Shown piece after piece: positions 25,554 to 34,741 of a stretch of DNA of 43,793 bases; positions within the stretch are counted from its first letter, which is position 1; each line of letters opens with the position of its first letter. The notes beneath the pieces are model-generated. The model made no database searches. It was not told where the DNA came from and saw nothing but the letters and a program-made list of their open reading frames with translations. The position numbers and the translations under genes were made by a program. Source of the stretch: an uncultured Bacteroidota bacterium (GTDB taxonomy: Bacteria > Bacteroidota > Bacteroidia > Bacteroidales > F082); contig CAJVXP010000019.1 in assembly GCA_913009685.1 (NCBI GenBank), positions 1-43,793 of the forward strand, given 5' to 3'.

Positions 25554-26747
25554 ATGAACTTACACGAATATCAGGGGAAATCCATTTTAAAAGGTTACGG
25601 GGTGTCTGTCCCCATGGGCATTGTGGCTTCATCGCCCGATGAGGCTGTTAAAGCAGCCAAAGAGATCCAAAAACAAACCGGTTCGGACAAATGGGCTGTT
25701 AAAGCTCAGGTGCATGCCGGTGGACGCGGGAAAGGCGGCGGTGTGAAGATTGCCAAAAGTCTTGATGAAGTGAAACAGTATACCGACCAGATTATCGGTA
25801 TGCATTTGGTTACTCCCCAGACCAGGAAAGAAGGAAAGCTGGTGAGAAGGGTTCTGATTGAGCAGAACATCTATTATCCCGGCCCGGAAAATGTGGAAGA
25901 ATATTATCTGAGTATCCTGCTGAACCGTGGTCTCGGGCGTAATATGGTGATGTATTCTCCCCGCGGCGGAATGAACATTGAAGCTGTGGCTGCAGAAACA
26001 CCCGACCAGATTTTTACGGAACAAATTGATCCCAAAGTTGGATTGCAGGGTTTCCAGGCTCGCCGGATTGCTTTTAATCTGGGTCTGAGCGGGGTTGCTT
26101 TTAAAGAGATGGTAAAATTTGTTTCCGCTCTTTATCGTGCTTACGAAAGTATTGATGCCAGCCTTTTCGAAATCAATCCTGTGATTAAAGCGGCTGATGG
26201 GAAAGTGTATGCCGCCGATGCAAAAGTGGTGGTGGACAACAACGCACTTTTCCGCCATAAAGATATTGCACACATGCGTGATATTCAGGAAGAAGACCCG
26301 GCTGAAGTGGAAGCCGGAAGTTACGACCTGAACTTTGTAAAGTTAGATGGTAATGTGGGTTGCATGGTTAACGGTGCCGGCCTGGCTATGGCAACCATGG
26401 ATATGATAAAAATGTCAGGCGGCGATCCTGCCAACTTCCTCGATGTGGGCGGTTCGGCTGATGCCAAAAGAGTGGAAGCCGCTTTCCGGATTATTTTGAA
26501 AGACCCCAACGTGGAAGCTATTTTGGTGAACATTTTCGGCGGTATTGTCCGCTGCGATCGTGTAGCTCAGGGAATTGTGGATGCTTACAAGAGTATTGGC
26601 GAAATTGAAGTTCCCATCATCGTTCGTTTGCAGGGAACCAATGCCGAAGAGGGAAAAGAGCTGATTGACAAATCGGGTCTGAAAGTTCTCTCTGCTATCC
26701 GTTTGCAGGAAGCTGCCGAGCTGGTGAGCCAGGTGGTGGGTGCATAA
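25554..26747 (+). CDS. sucC: Succinyl-CoA ligase, beta subunit
   Basis: A 397-residue ATP-grasp subunit of succinyl-CoA synthetase (TCA cycle; succinate + CoA + NTP). It starts with the standard [17 protein letters not shown], followed by the nucleotide-binding [15 protein letters not shown]. Later come FEINPVI with the metal ligands, [27 protein letters not shown] and the [14 protein letters not shown] block at the alpha-subunit contact. Length is normal. The alpha subunit (sucD) is not adjacent, so it must be encoded elsewhere if the enzyme is active. Monocistronic: own promoter, strong terminator at 26771. Confidence 0.97.
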   Translation: MNLHEYQGKSILKGYGVSVPMGIVASSPDEAVKAAKEIQKQTGSDKWAVKAQVHAGGRGKGGGVKIAKSLDEVKQYTDQIIGMHLVTPQTRKEGKLVRRVLIEQNIYYPGPENVEEYYLSILLNRGLGRNMVMYSPRGGMNIEAVAAETPDQIFTEQIDPKVGLQGFQARRIAFNLGLSGVAFKEMVKFVSALYRAYESIDASLFEINPVIKAADGKVYAADAKVVVDNNALFRHKDIAHMRDIQEEDPAEVEAGSYDLNFVKLDGNVGCMVNGAGLAMATMDMIKMSGGDPANFLDVGGSADAKRVEAAFRIILKDPNVEAILVNIFGGIVRCDRVAQGIVDAYKSIGEIEVPIIVRLQGTNAEEGKELIDKSGLKVLSAIRLQEAAELVSQVVGA

Positions 26748-26770
26748 CCGACGCCTGTTAAGTTTTAAAT

Positions 26771-26803
26771 AAAGGCTGTTCGCTTTGGCGGATGGCCTTT
26801 TTT
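26771..26803 (+). terminator. Rho-independent terminator of sucC
   Basis: AAAGGCTGTTCGC (26771-26783) pairs fully with GCGGATGGCCTTT (26788-26800), using three G-U pairs, around a TTTG loop. A T-run follows (to 26803). It lies 23 bases past the sucC stop. Confidence 0.88.
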
Positions 26804-26851
26804 GATGTGAGGATGTGAGGATGTGAGGATGTGAGGATGTGGTAATGTGGT
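26804..26851. repeat. 8-bp minisatellite (GATGTGAG)n
   Basis: Four perfect copies of GATGTGAG (26804-26835) are followed by two degenerate copies, GATGTGGT and AATGTGGT. It starts exactly where the sucC terminator ends. Such arrays can vary in copy number by slippage. Confidence 0.85.
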
Positions 26852-26978
26852 GATCGGATAATGAACACTGAATGCTGGTTAATTTCGTCTCTTGTCTGAG
26901 CTGAGAGAGAGGGGCGGGGACAAGCTTGTTTAAGAATTCAGGTTTGATAATTTCGCTCGTATTCATGCCGAAAAATTC

Positions 26979-26986
26979 TATCTTTG
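26979..26986 (+). promoter_or_regulatory. aroB: -7 element four bases before the aroB start
   Basis: TATCTTTG is an exact TAnnTTTG, followed by TACC and then the ATG at 26991. With normal spacing, transcription would begin at or within a few bases of the start codon, giving a leaderless or nearly leaderless mRNA. No -33 TTTG at the usual distance. Confidence 0.6.
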
Positions 26987-26990
26987 TACC

Positions 26991-28067
26991 ATGCAGAAAG
27001 AACCTGTTTTATTAGACCTAAAGTCAGTTCCACATATCGTTGGCCCGGGAGCACTTGAGCAGGCTGCCACCTGTTTTTCAGGCTATGCAAAAGTTTTTGT
27101 TTTGGTTGATGAAAATGTGGAAAAATTTTGTCTGTCTCTCTTTCAGGAAAAACTCCCTGACATTCGTTTTGCAGGTATAATCAGGACAAAAAGCGGGGAG
27201 TTGAATAAAAATATTCACTCTGCTTCTGTTATATGGGAACAGCTTACGCACTTCAAAGCAGAGCGTGATTCCCTGTTGATAAATCTCGGGGGCGGGGTTA
27301 TTAGCGATATTGGCGGATTTACGGCAGCTACCTTTAAACGGGGAATGGATTTTATTAATATTCCCACCACGTTGCTCGGACAGGTTGATGCGGCCATCGG
27401 TTCCAAAACAGGCATCGATTTCAAAGAATTTAAGAACCAGGTGGGCATTTTTGCCGATCCCAAAGCGGTCATTATTGACCCGGTTTTTCTGGATACGCTG
27501 GATCAGAAACAGTTACAATCGGGATTTGCAGAAATGCTTAAGTATGCGTTAATTATGGATGTGCCGTTGTGGAAGATGATGAATATGCGGTATTTCGATG
27601 CCATGAAGCCGGATTTAAACCAGATGATTATCCGGGCGGTCAGCGATAAGATTTCCATAGTGGAAAAAGATAAACGCGAAAGTGGCTTGCGGAAAGTGTT
27701 GAACTTCGGACATACGGTGGGGCATGCATTGGAGACGTTATTTTTAAAAGCGGATGCGCCTGTTACACATGGCGAAGCTGTTGCCGCCGGAATGATTTGC
27801 GCCACAAGGATTTCTTCCCAATGGCCGGGTTTTGATTGCCATTCACCGGAATTGATTTATGAAATGGTTGATCGAAATTTTCCACGACTGGTTTTTTCTG
27901 TTGAGGATATTCCTGAAATCATGCGGCTGATGCAGCACGACAAAAAGGTAAAAGCGGGAGAGATTCATTTCACGCTGCTTTCCAAATTGGGCAGCGCTGT
28001 GCCGGATATTGTGGTGTCTGAGGAAAAAGTGGAAGAGAGTCTTAGATTTTATTTACGAAACCAATGA
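26991..28067 (+). CDS. aroB: 3-dehydroquinate synthase
   Basis: A 358-residue cytoplasmic enzyme for the second shikimate-pathway step, converting DAHP to 3-dehydroquinate with NAD and a divalent metal. The NAD-binding loop GGGVISDIGGFTAATFKRG lies near residue 102. Other landmarks are PTTLLGQVDAAIGSKTGID, the metal ligand region GFAEMLKYALI and the histidine motif FGHTVGHALE. Length is normal. The aroA gene starts 9 bases downstream, so these two shikimate enzymes form a small operon. Confidence 0.97.
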   Translation: MQKEPVLLDLKSVPHIVGPGALEQAATCFSGYAKVFVLVDENVEKFCLSLFQEKLPDIRFAGIIRTKSGELNKNIHSASVIWEQLTHFKAERDSLLINLGGGVISDIGGFTAATFKRGMDFINIPTTLLGQVDAAIGSKTGIDFKEFKNQVGIFADPKAVIIDPVFLDTLDQKQLQSGFAEMLKYALIMDVPLWKMMNMRYFDAMKPDLNQMIIRAVSDKISIVEKDKRESGLRKVLNFGHTVGHALETLFLKADAPVTHGEAVAAGMICATRISSQWPGFDCHSPELIYEMVDRNFPRLVFSVEDIPEIMRLMQHDKKVKAGEIHFTLLSKLGSAVPDIVVSEEKVEESLRFYLRNQ

Positions 28068-28076
28068 GCTATAAAT

Positions 28077-29327
28077 ATGCTGCGAATTAGTTATAATAAC
28101 AAAGATATAACCGGCACTTACGGTTTGCCGACTTCTAAAAGTATCAGTAACCGGTTGTTGATGATGCGTGCGCTTGAGCGGAGTAAGGTGCTTTTCGATA
28201 ATCTTTCCGATGCCGATGATACTTACATGATGCGGGTTTATCTTAGTTTTATCAATACCTGTGCCGGCTCAACTATTCCGCTGTCGTTGGACACACACAA
28301 TGCGGGTACTGTTTTCCGGTTTTTGACGGCTTATCTTTCGCAGCAGGAGGGACGGTGGTTGCTCACCGGAGGCGAACGTATGCGGCAGCGTCCCATTGGC
28401 GCATTGGTGAATGCCCTGCGCAGCCTCGGTGCCGATATCAAATATACCGAAAAAGAAGGGTTTCCTCCTTTGCTTATTCACGGCAAAAAGCTGCGTGGTG
28501 GTGAAGTGGAGCTGAATGCTTCCTCCAGCTCTCAGTATGTCTCGGCGCTGATGCTTATTGCACCTTATCTGTCTGGCGGACTTATTATTCGGCTTAAAAA
28601 AGAAACTGTTTCCTCCACTTACATTGAGATGACGGCTACGCAGATGCGTAATTTCGGCGCAACAGTGTCTATAACCGAAAAAGAGATAAAGGTGGCGGAA
28701 GGAAGTTATTGTATTGAAAAGATTCGTGTGGAACCTGACTGGAGCTCGGCTGCTTTTTGGTATGAAATGGTAGCTTTTAACCCCGGCGCTAAGGTGTTGC
28801 TGCCCCGATTGTCAGAAAACAGCGTGCAGGGCGACCGTTTTCTGACCACGGTGTTTACGGAACTGGGCGTACAGTCTGATTTTACGGATGATGGCCTGGT
28901 TTTGAGCCATAATGGCAAGGTGGCAAAGTCTATTGACTTTGACTTTACCCGTGCGCCTGATATTGTTCCATCGGTTATGGTGGCCTGTGCCGGTTTGGGG
29001 GTGGAAAGCCGCTTTCGCGGAATAGAACATCTGCGTATAAAAGAATCAGACCGCATTTTAAGCATGCAACAGGAACTGGGGAAAACAGGAACCGAAATTG
29101 TTCAGGAGGGCGAAAGCTATCTGCTGTATCCCGGAAAAAAGGTTACAGGAAAACTGGTTTTTAACAGCCATGACGATCATCGGATGGCCATGAGTCTCGC
29201 TCCGCTGGCCATGAAATTCGGAATAGTTGCCATAAAAAACCCGGATGTGGTGAAAAAATCTTATCCCGGCTTTTGGGATGCGTTGCGGAAGACCGGTGTT
29301 TTTACGCTGGAAACTGCGGAAGATTAA
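28077..29327 (+). CDS. aroA: 3-phosphoshikimate 1-carboxyvinyltransferase (EPSP synthase)
   Basis: A 416-residue enzyme transferring enolpyruvyl from PEP to shikimate-3-phosphate. The N-terminal substrate loop LPTSKSISNRLLMMRAL supplies the conserved Lys and Ser. NAGTVFRFLTAY corresponds to the usual NAGTAxR block (T/A and M/F changes). SSQYVSALMLIAPYL, RIKESDRI and the terminal HDDHRMAMSLAPLA follow. Slightly shorter and more divergent at the N-terminus than enterobacterial AroA, as usual for Bacteroidota. It lies 9 bases after aroB and is co-transcribed with it. Confidence 0.96.
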   Translation: MLRISYNNKDITGTYGLPTSKSISNRLLMMRALERSKVLFDNLSDADDTYMMRVYLSFINTCAGSTIPLSLDTHNAGTVFRFLTAYLSQQEGRWLLTGGERMRQRPIGALVNALRSLGADIKYTEKEGFPPLLIHGKKLRGGEVELNASSSSQYVSALMLIAPYLSGGLIIRLKKETVSSTYIEMTATQMRNFGATVSITEKEIKVAEGSYCIEKIRVEPDWSSAAFWYEMVAFNPGAKVLLPRLSENSVQGDRFLTTVFTELGVQSDFTDDGLVLSHNGKVAKSIDFDFTRAPDIVPSVMVACAGLGVESRFRGIEHLRIKESDRILSMQQELGKTGTEIVQEGESYLLYPGKKVTGKLVFNSHDDHRMAMSLAPLAMKFGIVAIKNPDVVKKSYPGFWDALRKTGVFTLETAED

Positions 29328-29369
29328 AGGAGGAGATGAAGAGCCTAAAAGTTATTGGACAAACAAAAA

Positions 29370-29377
29370 TAATTTTG
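29370..29377 (+). promoter_or_regulatory. -7 promoter element for the LutA-like gene
   Basis: TAATTTTG matches TAnnTTTG, 57 bases before the ATG at 29435. There is no good -33 match. Confidence 0.5.
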
Positions 29378-29423
29378 GTTAGTAAGTATAAAAATGAGCT
29401 AATCGCTGGTTTTGAAAATTTTT

Positions 29424-29430
29424 AAAGGAG
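29424..29430 (+). promoter_or_regulatory. Clear Shine-Dalgarno site before the LutA-like gene
   Basis: AAAGGAG ends four bases before the ATG at 29435 and fixes that start. Strong SD sites are rare in this window. Confidence 0.7.
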
Positions 29431-29434
29431 AACG

Positions 29435-30169
29435 ATGACGAAAAAAATAACGGACGTGGATCTTTTTATCCCCTGTTTTATTGATCAGGTATATCCACAG
29501 ACGGGCTTTAATATGGTGAAGGTGCTGGAAAAAGCAGGGGTAAAGGTGCATTACAATCCTAACCAGACCTGTTGCGGTCAAATGGCTTTCAATAGTGGCT
29601 TTTGGGATGAAGCCAGGAAGATGGGTGTTAAGTTTATGGATGACTTTGCCTCCGGTCGTCCCATCGTGGGGCCTTCGGCGAGCTGCACCGGATACATTAA
29701 AAATAATTATAAGGAGCTGTTTCATAATTCATCCTACCATTTGGAGTATAACCGGCTGAAGCAAAATATTTTTGAAATTACTGATTTTCTGGTTAATGTT
29801 CTTCATAAAACTGATTTCGGCTCGGTATTTGAACATAAAATCACTTACCACGATTCGTGTGCTGCTTTACGCGAATACGGCCTGACGGATGAACCCCGCA
29901 CACTGCTAAAAAATGTGAGAGGGCTGGAGCTGATTGAAATGAAAGATACCCACACCTGCTGCGGCTTTGGTGGTACTTTTTCGGTGAAATTTGAACCCAT
30001 TAGTACGGCTATGGCGGAACAAAAGGTGCAGAATGCACTGGAAACAGGCGCCGAATACATCGTCTCCACCGACTCCTCCTGCCTGATGCATCAGTACGGT
30101 TACATAAAAAAACACAAGCTCCCCATCAAAGTGGCGCACATTGTGGATGTACTGGCTTCGGGGCTATAA
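29435..30169 (+). CDS. LutA-like (Fe-S)-binding protein with two CCG domains
   Basis: A 244-residue protein with two cysteine-rich CCG domains (heterodisulfide reductase subunit B type). The first has QTCCGQMAFNSG near residue 45 and the second HTCCGFGGTFSVK near residue 175, with YHDSCAALREYG between. This matches LutA/YkgE, a component of the LutABC L-lactate oxidation complex that moves electrons from lactate. No lutB or lutC is adjacent, so either the partners are elsewhere or this protein serves another iron-sulfur oxidoreductase. It is convergent with the kinase gene at 30248; no terminator is obvious in the 78-bp gap. Confidence 0.85.
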   Translation: MTKKITDVDLFIPCFIDQVYPQTGFNMVKVLEKAGVKVHYNPNQTCCGQMAFNSGFWDEARKMGVKFMDDFASGRPIVGPSASCTGYIKNNYKELFHNSSYHLEYNRLKQNIFEITDFLVNVLHKTDFGSVFEHKITYHDSCAALREYGLTDEPRTLLKNVRGLELIEMKDTHTCCGFGGTFSVKFEPISTAMAEQKVQNALETGAEYIVSTDSSCLMHQYGYIKKHKLPIKVAHIVDVLASGL

Positions 30170-30247
30170 TTGAACAGGATAACCCCGGTAGTTTCCCTGC
30201 GTTCTTCAAAATGTTATGAACGGATGGAACATCGTCTCCCAACACGT

Positions 30248-33200
30248 TTATCCAAGATATTTAGCGATAATTTCCACCAATTCATTTTTTGGTATAGGCT
30301 TGGTGATAAAATCATCGCAACCGGCATTGAGTGCTTCCTGCCGGTCTGACGAAAATGCATGTGCTGTTTGTGCTATCACCGGCAGGTCGGGGCGGAAAGT
30401 TTTAATTTTCCGTGTCGCTTCCAGTCCGTTCATCTCCGGCAGCTTTATATCCATTAACACAAGCTTAATTTCCGGATGGTTGAGGCACATTTCGATGGCT
30501 TCCGGGCCGGATGTGGCATGCAACATCTTCAGCTTTTCTAACCGGAGCACAGTTTCTAAGAAGAAAAAACTTGTTTCGTCATCTTCAACAATTAAAATGA
30601 CCGGTTTTTCCTTTTTTTCCCGGGTAGATATTTCGCCATCAGCGTAATGCACAGGTCGCTTGTTCATAGCGTGATAAGGAATAGTAAAATAAAACGATGT
30701 GCCTTTATCCACTTGCGATTCGAGCCACATTTTACCACCGAGAAGTTCAATGAGACCTTTACTAATGGGCAAACCAAGCCCGGCTCCTTCAAAATCTCTT
30801 GAGATAGACATGTCGGCCTGATAAAATCGTTCGAATATTCGCTCTTGGTGCTCCGGCGCTATTCCCCTTCCTGTATCCGTTACCCAAAACAACAGCTTGT
30901 CTCCCGATATTTTATAGCCGAAGTCAATGCTTCCCGATCCGGTAAACTTAAAAGCATTACCCAACAAATTGATAATTACCTGGTTAATCTTATTCTCATC
31001 TGATACCAAAATACTTTCGTCATCTTTCAAAGGAAGATGATATTTAAACCGGATACCTTTTTTCTTCGCCTCCATTTGAAATAATTGCCAGGCTTCTTTC
31101 ATCAGCCTGTTTATCAGGAACGGTTTTGGCCGTACGGAAACACTCCCGGCTTCTATTCTGGAAAGATCCAGAATATTATTGATAAGAGACAGTAACCGGT
31201 TCCCACTGGTTCTGATATATTCGGCATAAGTTTTTGTTTCATTGATATCGATAATATCACTGGTTAGCAAATCAGCAAAGCCAAGGATACCGTTCAAAGG
31301 CGTACGTATTTCGTGCGACATATTTTGTAAAAAGGCTGTTTTCAACCGGTCGCTTTCTTCCGCCTTGTCTTTGGAGCTGATTAACTCGGCCACCATTTTT
31401 TTCTTTTCCGTGATATCCTCTTTAACACCTATCAAATGGGTAATTTCGCCGGCGTCGTTGAAAATGGGAGAAATAAGCGCATTTTCCCAATATAGTTCGC
31501 CGTTTTTCTTTTTATTACGAAATTCACCATTCCACTCTTTACCGGATAAAACAGTGTCCCATAAGTCTTTATAAAAGACTTCGTCATGTTCGCCGGATTT
31601 AAGAATTTTTGGGTTTTGTCCCAGCGCTTCCTGCGATGCGTAACCTGTAATTTTTGTAAATTTCGGATTTACATATTCTATGGTCCCCTCTGTATCGGTT
31701 ATTACAATCGCTGCCGGACTTTGTTCCACAGCTTTCGAAAGTTTTTGGTTAAATTCTTCCGTCTGCTTTTGTTTGATGTAGAGGCAGAGCTGGCTGGCAA
31801 TTATGCCCATTATTTCCACTGCTTTTTCGTCGTAAGCGCCGGGGTTATCGTAGCTTTGTACGAAAATCGCTCCCAAGACTTTATCTTTGATGGTGAGCGG
31901 CGCGCCCAGCCATGCTTCCGATCTTTTTCCCACCAAATCAATAGCGCCTTCGTCGGCCAGCTTTTTAATTTCTTTCCGGGTAAAAAGCAGTGGTTTTCCT
32001 GCTTTGATAACTCTACCCGACAATGACCTTTCAGGTGGAATATTATTTATTGATCCCTTTTCGTCTTCGCCAAATTGTGCCGTGAGGGTATTTGTTTGGG
32101 AATCATATAGGGCGATAGAAAAGTTTTTAGCGTAGATAATCTTATTTAGCTCGTTCTTGACCGTCAAAAACAGCTCGTTTAGTGAAGAAGAAGTAACCAT
32201 GCTGTGGGCAATGTTGAATTGGATTTCCTGAAATTGATGGTTTCTTTTTTTCTCGGTGATATCCTCCTGCGTAGCTATGAGCCATGTAATGTCGCCGTTG
32301 TCATCGAACAATGGTGAGATAGCCGCATTGGTCCAGTATAACTCGCCGTTTTTCTTTTTGTTGCAGAACTCTCCCCGCCAGGTTTTCCCACGCAAGATAG
32401 TATCCCATATTTCTTTATAAAATTCCTGTGTTTGGTCTCCTCCATTTAGTATTCGGGGAACTTTTCCCAGCATTTCTTCTTTGGAATAACCTGAAATTTC
32501 GCAAAAGGCAGGATTGACAAACTCAACTTTTCCCTTCGGGTCGGTGATGAGAATGGAAATAGGATTTTGCTGAATAGCCCTGGACAACCTGGCGTTTTCC
32601 TCCTCTGTTTCTTTCCGGCTCAGATAAACACTCAGTTCGTTAGCCACAGCTTCAAAAATCTGAAAAGAGAGTTTGTCATAAGCCCCCGGATTTTGATAAT
32701 GTTGGACCATTATCAACCCATATACCCGCTCTTTTTGAAATAAAGGAGTGCCCATCCATACTTCGGGAATGGCGCCTTTCGGGGTAATCTCTCCTTTTTC
32801 CGCAAGTTTAAGAATGTCCTTTTTTAAAAGGAACAGCGGCTTTTTCTGTTTAATTACTTTTATAGAAAGTGTCCCTTTAGCCGGATATTTTTTAAGAAGG
32901 TCTTTTTCATCTGTTACAAATTTAGCGGTAAAGGTTTGGGTTGGCTCTTCCCATTGTGCAACCATAAAATTCCGGGCATCCATCACCTTATTCATTTCCT
33001 GCTGAACAGCGGCAAACAAAACAGGGAGGCTTTTTGCTGTAAGAATTTTTTTGGTTACGCCGAACAAAATCTCCTGCAACAACCGATGCGTTTTTTCTTC
33101 GGTGATATTTTTTACAGAACCGATTATTTTCTTTAACCGGTTATTTTCCGTATCCCAAACGGGCATGGCATAAACTCTTATCCAGAATAATTGTCCGTTT

Positions 33201-34735
33201 TTATGGAAAATTCGTAATTCGATGGTTACTTTTTTATTATTGAATAATTCTTTTTGAGCTTTATTATCAATGGGAATATCCTCCGGGTGAAGAATTCTGC
33301 GCCAGCCTCCAATTTTTTCAAATTCATCCGCCGGATAGCCTGTTATGGCTTCAAATGAACCTGCCATCCAAACATTAGTTATAATCCCATTCTCAGAAAT
33401 TTCATCTTCAAAAACATAGTCGGAAGTTAAGTCGGAAATAAGTCTGTACCTTTCCCGGCTAATCGACAATTTTGAAGCAGTTTCCTTTTGCAGAGTAATA
33501 TCGGTGTAATGTTCGATGCGGCCACCCTTATAAAGTCCTGTGCGTATGGGCTTACTCCAGTGTTCCAGCCAGCGTTCTTTCCGGTTTTTCCCCGGTAGCA
33601 TATGACAGATAAAATTTTCAACGTAAGTATTATTTTCATAAGTGGCCAGAATCTTTGCAGCAACTTCTTCGGGATCCTCTAACTGGAATTTTATTTGTTC
33701 TTTTACCAGCTTCTTTTTGTCTTTGCCAATGATGTCCTTTCTTTTAAGGCCAAAATATTTTTCCGTAGCCTGGTTTATCCAGACCACTCTGAATCGGGCA
33801 TCGAGAATAAACACGCCCACCGCCGAAGTATCCAGCACATCATCAATTAAAGTCCGGTACTGCTCTTTGTTTTCAAACAGCTCCTGCTCCATCTTTTTCC
33901 GGTTGGTGATGTCGTATGTAATGGATAATATGTATGGTTCATCCTGAATTGTAATCAGGTTGGCTGACAACAACCCCGTTATCAGGGAGCCATCTTTGCA
34001 TCGAAAAAGAGCTTCCTGATTAACCACATGTCTGTTGTTTTTTAGTTTCACCACAAATTTATCGCGGTCTTCAGGGATAGCCCAAATCTTTAATTCCGTG
34101 GTTGTTTTTCCTACAACATCTGCTTTTGTGTATCCTGTGATTTTGGTAAACCCATCGTTAATATCCATATAAGTGCCGTCGAGTTTACTGATAGCAGCAG
34201 CGCTGGGAATTGTTCTGAAAGCAGTTCTGTATTTTTCTTCGCTTTCGCGTAGCTCTTGTTCGGTGTTTATCCTTAATTTTATTTCTTCTTCCAGCTCAGC
34301 CGTTCGTTCTGCCACCATGTATTCCAATTGCTCTTTTTCGATTTTCTTTCTTTCCTCGGCAGCTTTAATTTTAACCATGGCTCTTATCTCGGCAATCAGC
34401 TCTTCCCTCTCCACAGGTTTGGATAAAAATCCATCAGCTCCTGCTTCCAAAGCTTTTATCCGACTTCCGACAGAAGTTTTCAGAGCTGTTAAAAAGACTA
34501 CCGGAATGTGTCTGAGCAGTTCATCTTGTTTTATCCGACGGCAAACTTCAAACCCATCCATCCCGGGCATAATAATATCCAACAATATTACATCCGGATT
34601 CACAGTTGAAGCCAGCGCTATTCCATCTTTTCCGTTAAGGGCAGTATAAACGGCCGTTTTCGGAAAAGCATCTTCTATCACGGCCTTTAAAACAGTCAGA
34701 TTATCCCGAATATCATCGATGGCTAAAATTTTCAT
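30248..34735 (-). CDS. Soluble hybrid histidine kinase: REC-PAS3-GAF-PAS-GAF-PAS-HisKA-HATPase-REC
   Basis: A 1495-residue sensor with no membrane segment. The receiver (1-120) has phosphoacceptor D53, followed by a coiled coil (~121-165). Five PAS domains (~160-280, 290-418, 422-549, 712-830, 994-1112) each end in a DIT-like motif. Two GAF domains lie at ~555-705 and 835-990. HisKA has H1141 in NMSHEIRTP, the ATPase N-box has N1260 and the G-box is GAGLGLP. The C-terminal receiver has D1429. The GAF-PAS unit is visibly duplicated: NKKKNGELYW recurs at ~792 and ~1074. It lies 6 bases after the membrane kinase gene, so both are likely expressed together, with crosstalk through their receivers. 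Signal unknown. Confidence 0.95.
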   Translation of the reverse strand: MKILAIDDIRDNLTVLKAVIEDAFPKTAVYTALNGKDGIALASTVNPDVILLDIIMPGMDGFEVCRRIKQDELLRHIPVVFLTALKTSVGSRIKALEAGADGFLSKPVEREELIAEIRAMVKIKAAEERKKIEKEQLEYMVAERTAELEEEIKLRINTEQELRESEEKYRTAFRTIPSAAAISKLDGTYMDINDGFTKITGYTKADVVGKTTTELKIWAIPEDRDKFVVKLKNNRHVVNQEALFRCKDGSLITGLLSANLITIQDEPYILSITYDITNRKKMEQELFENKEQYRTLIDDVLDTSAVGVFILDARFRVVWINQATEKYFGLKRKDIIGKDKKKLVKEQIKFQLEDPEEVAAKILATYENNTYVENFICHMLPGKNRKERWLEHWSKPIRTGLYKGGRIEHYTDITLQKETASKLSISRERYRLISDLTSDYVFEDEISENGIITNVWMAGSFEAITGYPADEFEKIGGWRRILHPEDIPIDNKAQKELFNNKKVTIELRIFHKNGQLFWIRVYAMPVWDTENNRLKKIIGSVKNITEEKTHRLLQEILFGVTKKILTAKSLPVLFAAVQQEMNKVMDARNFMVAQWEEPTQTFTAKFVTDEKDLLKKYPAKGTLSIKVIKQKKPLFLLKKDILKLAEKGEITPKGAIPEVWMGTPLFQKERVYGLIMVQHYQNPGAYDKLSFQIFEAVANELSVYLSRKETEEENARLSRAIQQNPISILITDPKGKVEFVNPAFCEISGYSKEEMLGKVPRILNGGDQTQEFYKEIWDTILRGKTWRGEFCNKKKNGELYWTNAAISPLFDDNGDITWLIATQEDITEKKRNHQFQEIQFNIAHSMVTSSSLNELFLTVKNELNKIIYAKNFSIALYDSQTNTLTAQFGEDEKGSINNIPPERSLSGRVIKAGKPLLFTRKEIKKLADEGAIDLVGKRSEAWLGAPLTIKDKVLGAIFVQSYDNPGAYDEKAVEIMGIIASQLCLYIKQKQTEEFNQKLSKAVEQSPAAIVITDTEGTIEYVNPKFTKITGYASQEALGQNPKILKSGEHDEVFYKDLWDTVLSGKEWNGEFRNKKKNGELYWENALISPIFNDAGEITHLIGVKEDITEKKKMVAELISSKDKAEESDRLKTAFLQNMSHEIRTPLNGILGFADLLTSDIIDINETKTYAEYIRTSGNRLLSLINNILDLSRIEAGSVSVRPKPFLINRLMKEAWQLFQMEAKKKGIRFKYHLPLKDDESILVSDENKINQVIINLLGNAFKFTGSGSIDFGYKISGDKLLFWVTDTGRGIAPEHQERIFERFYQADMSISRDFEGAGLGLPISKGLIELLGGKMWLESQVDKGTSFYFTIPYHAMNKRPVHYADGEISTREKKEKPVILIVEDDETSFFFLETVLRLEKLKMLHATSGPEAIEMCLNHPEIKLVLMDIKLPEMNGLEATRKIKTFRPDLPVIAQTAHAFSSDRQEALNAGCDDFITKPIPKNELVEIIAKYLG

Positions 34736-34741
34736 AGCTTA

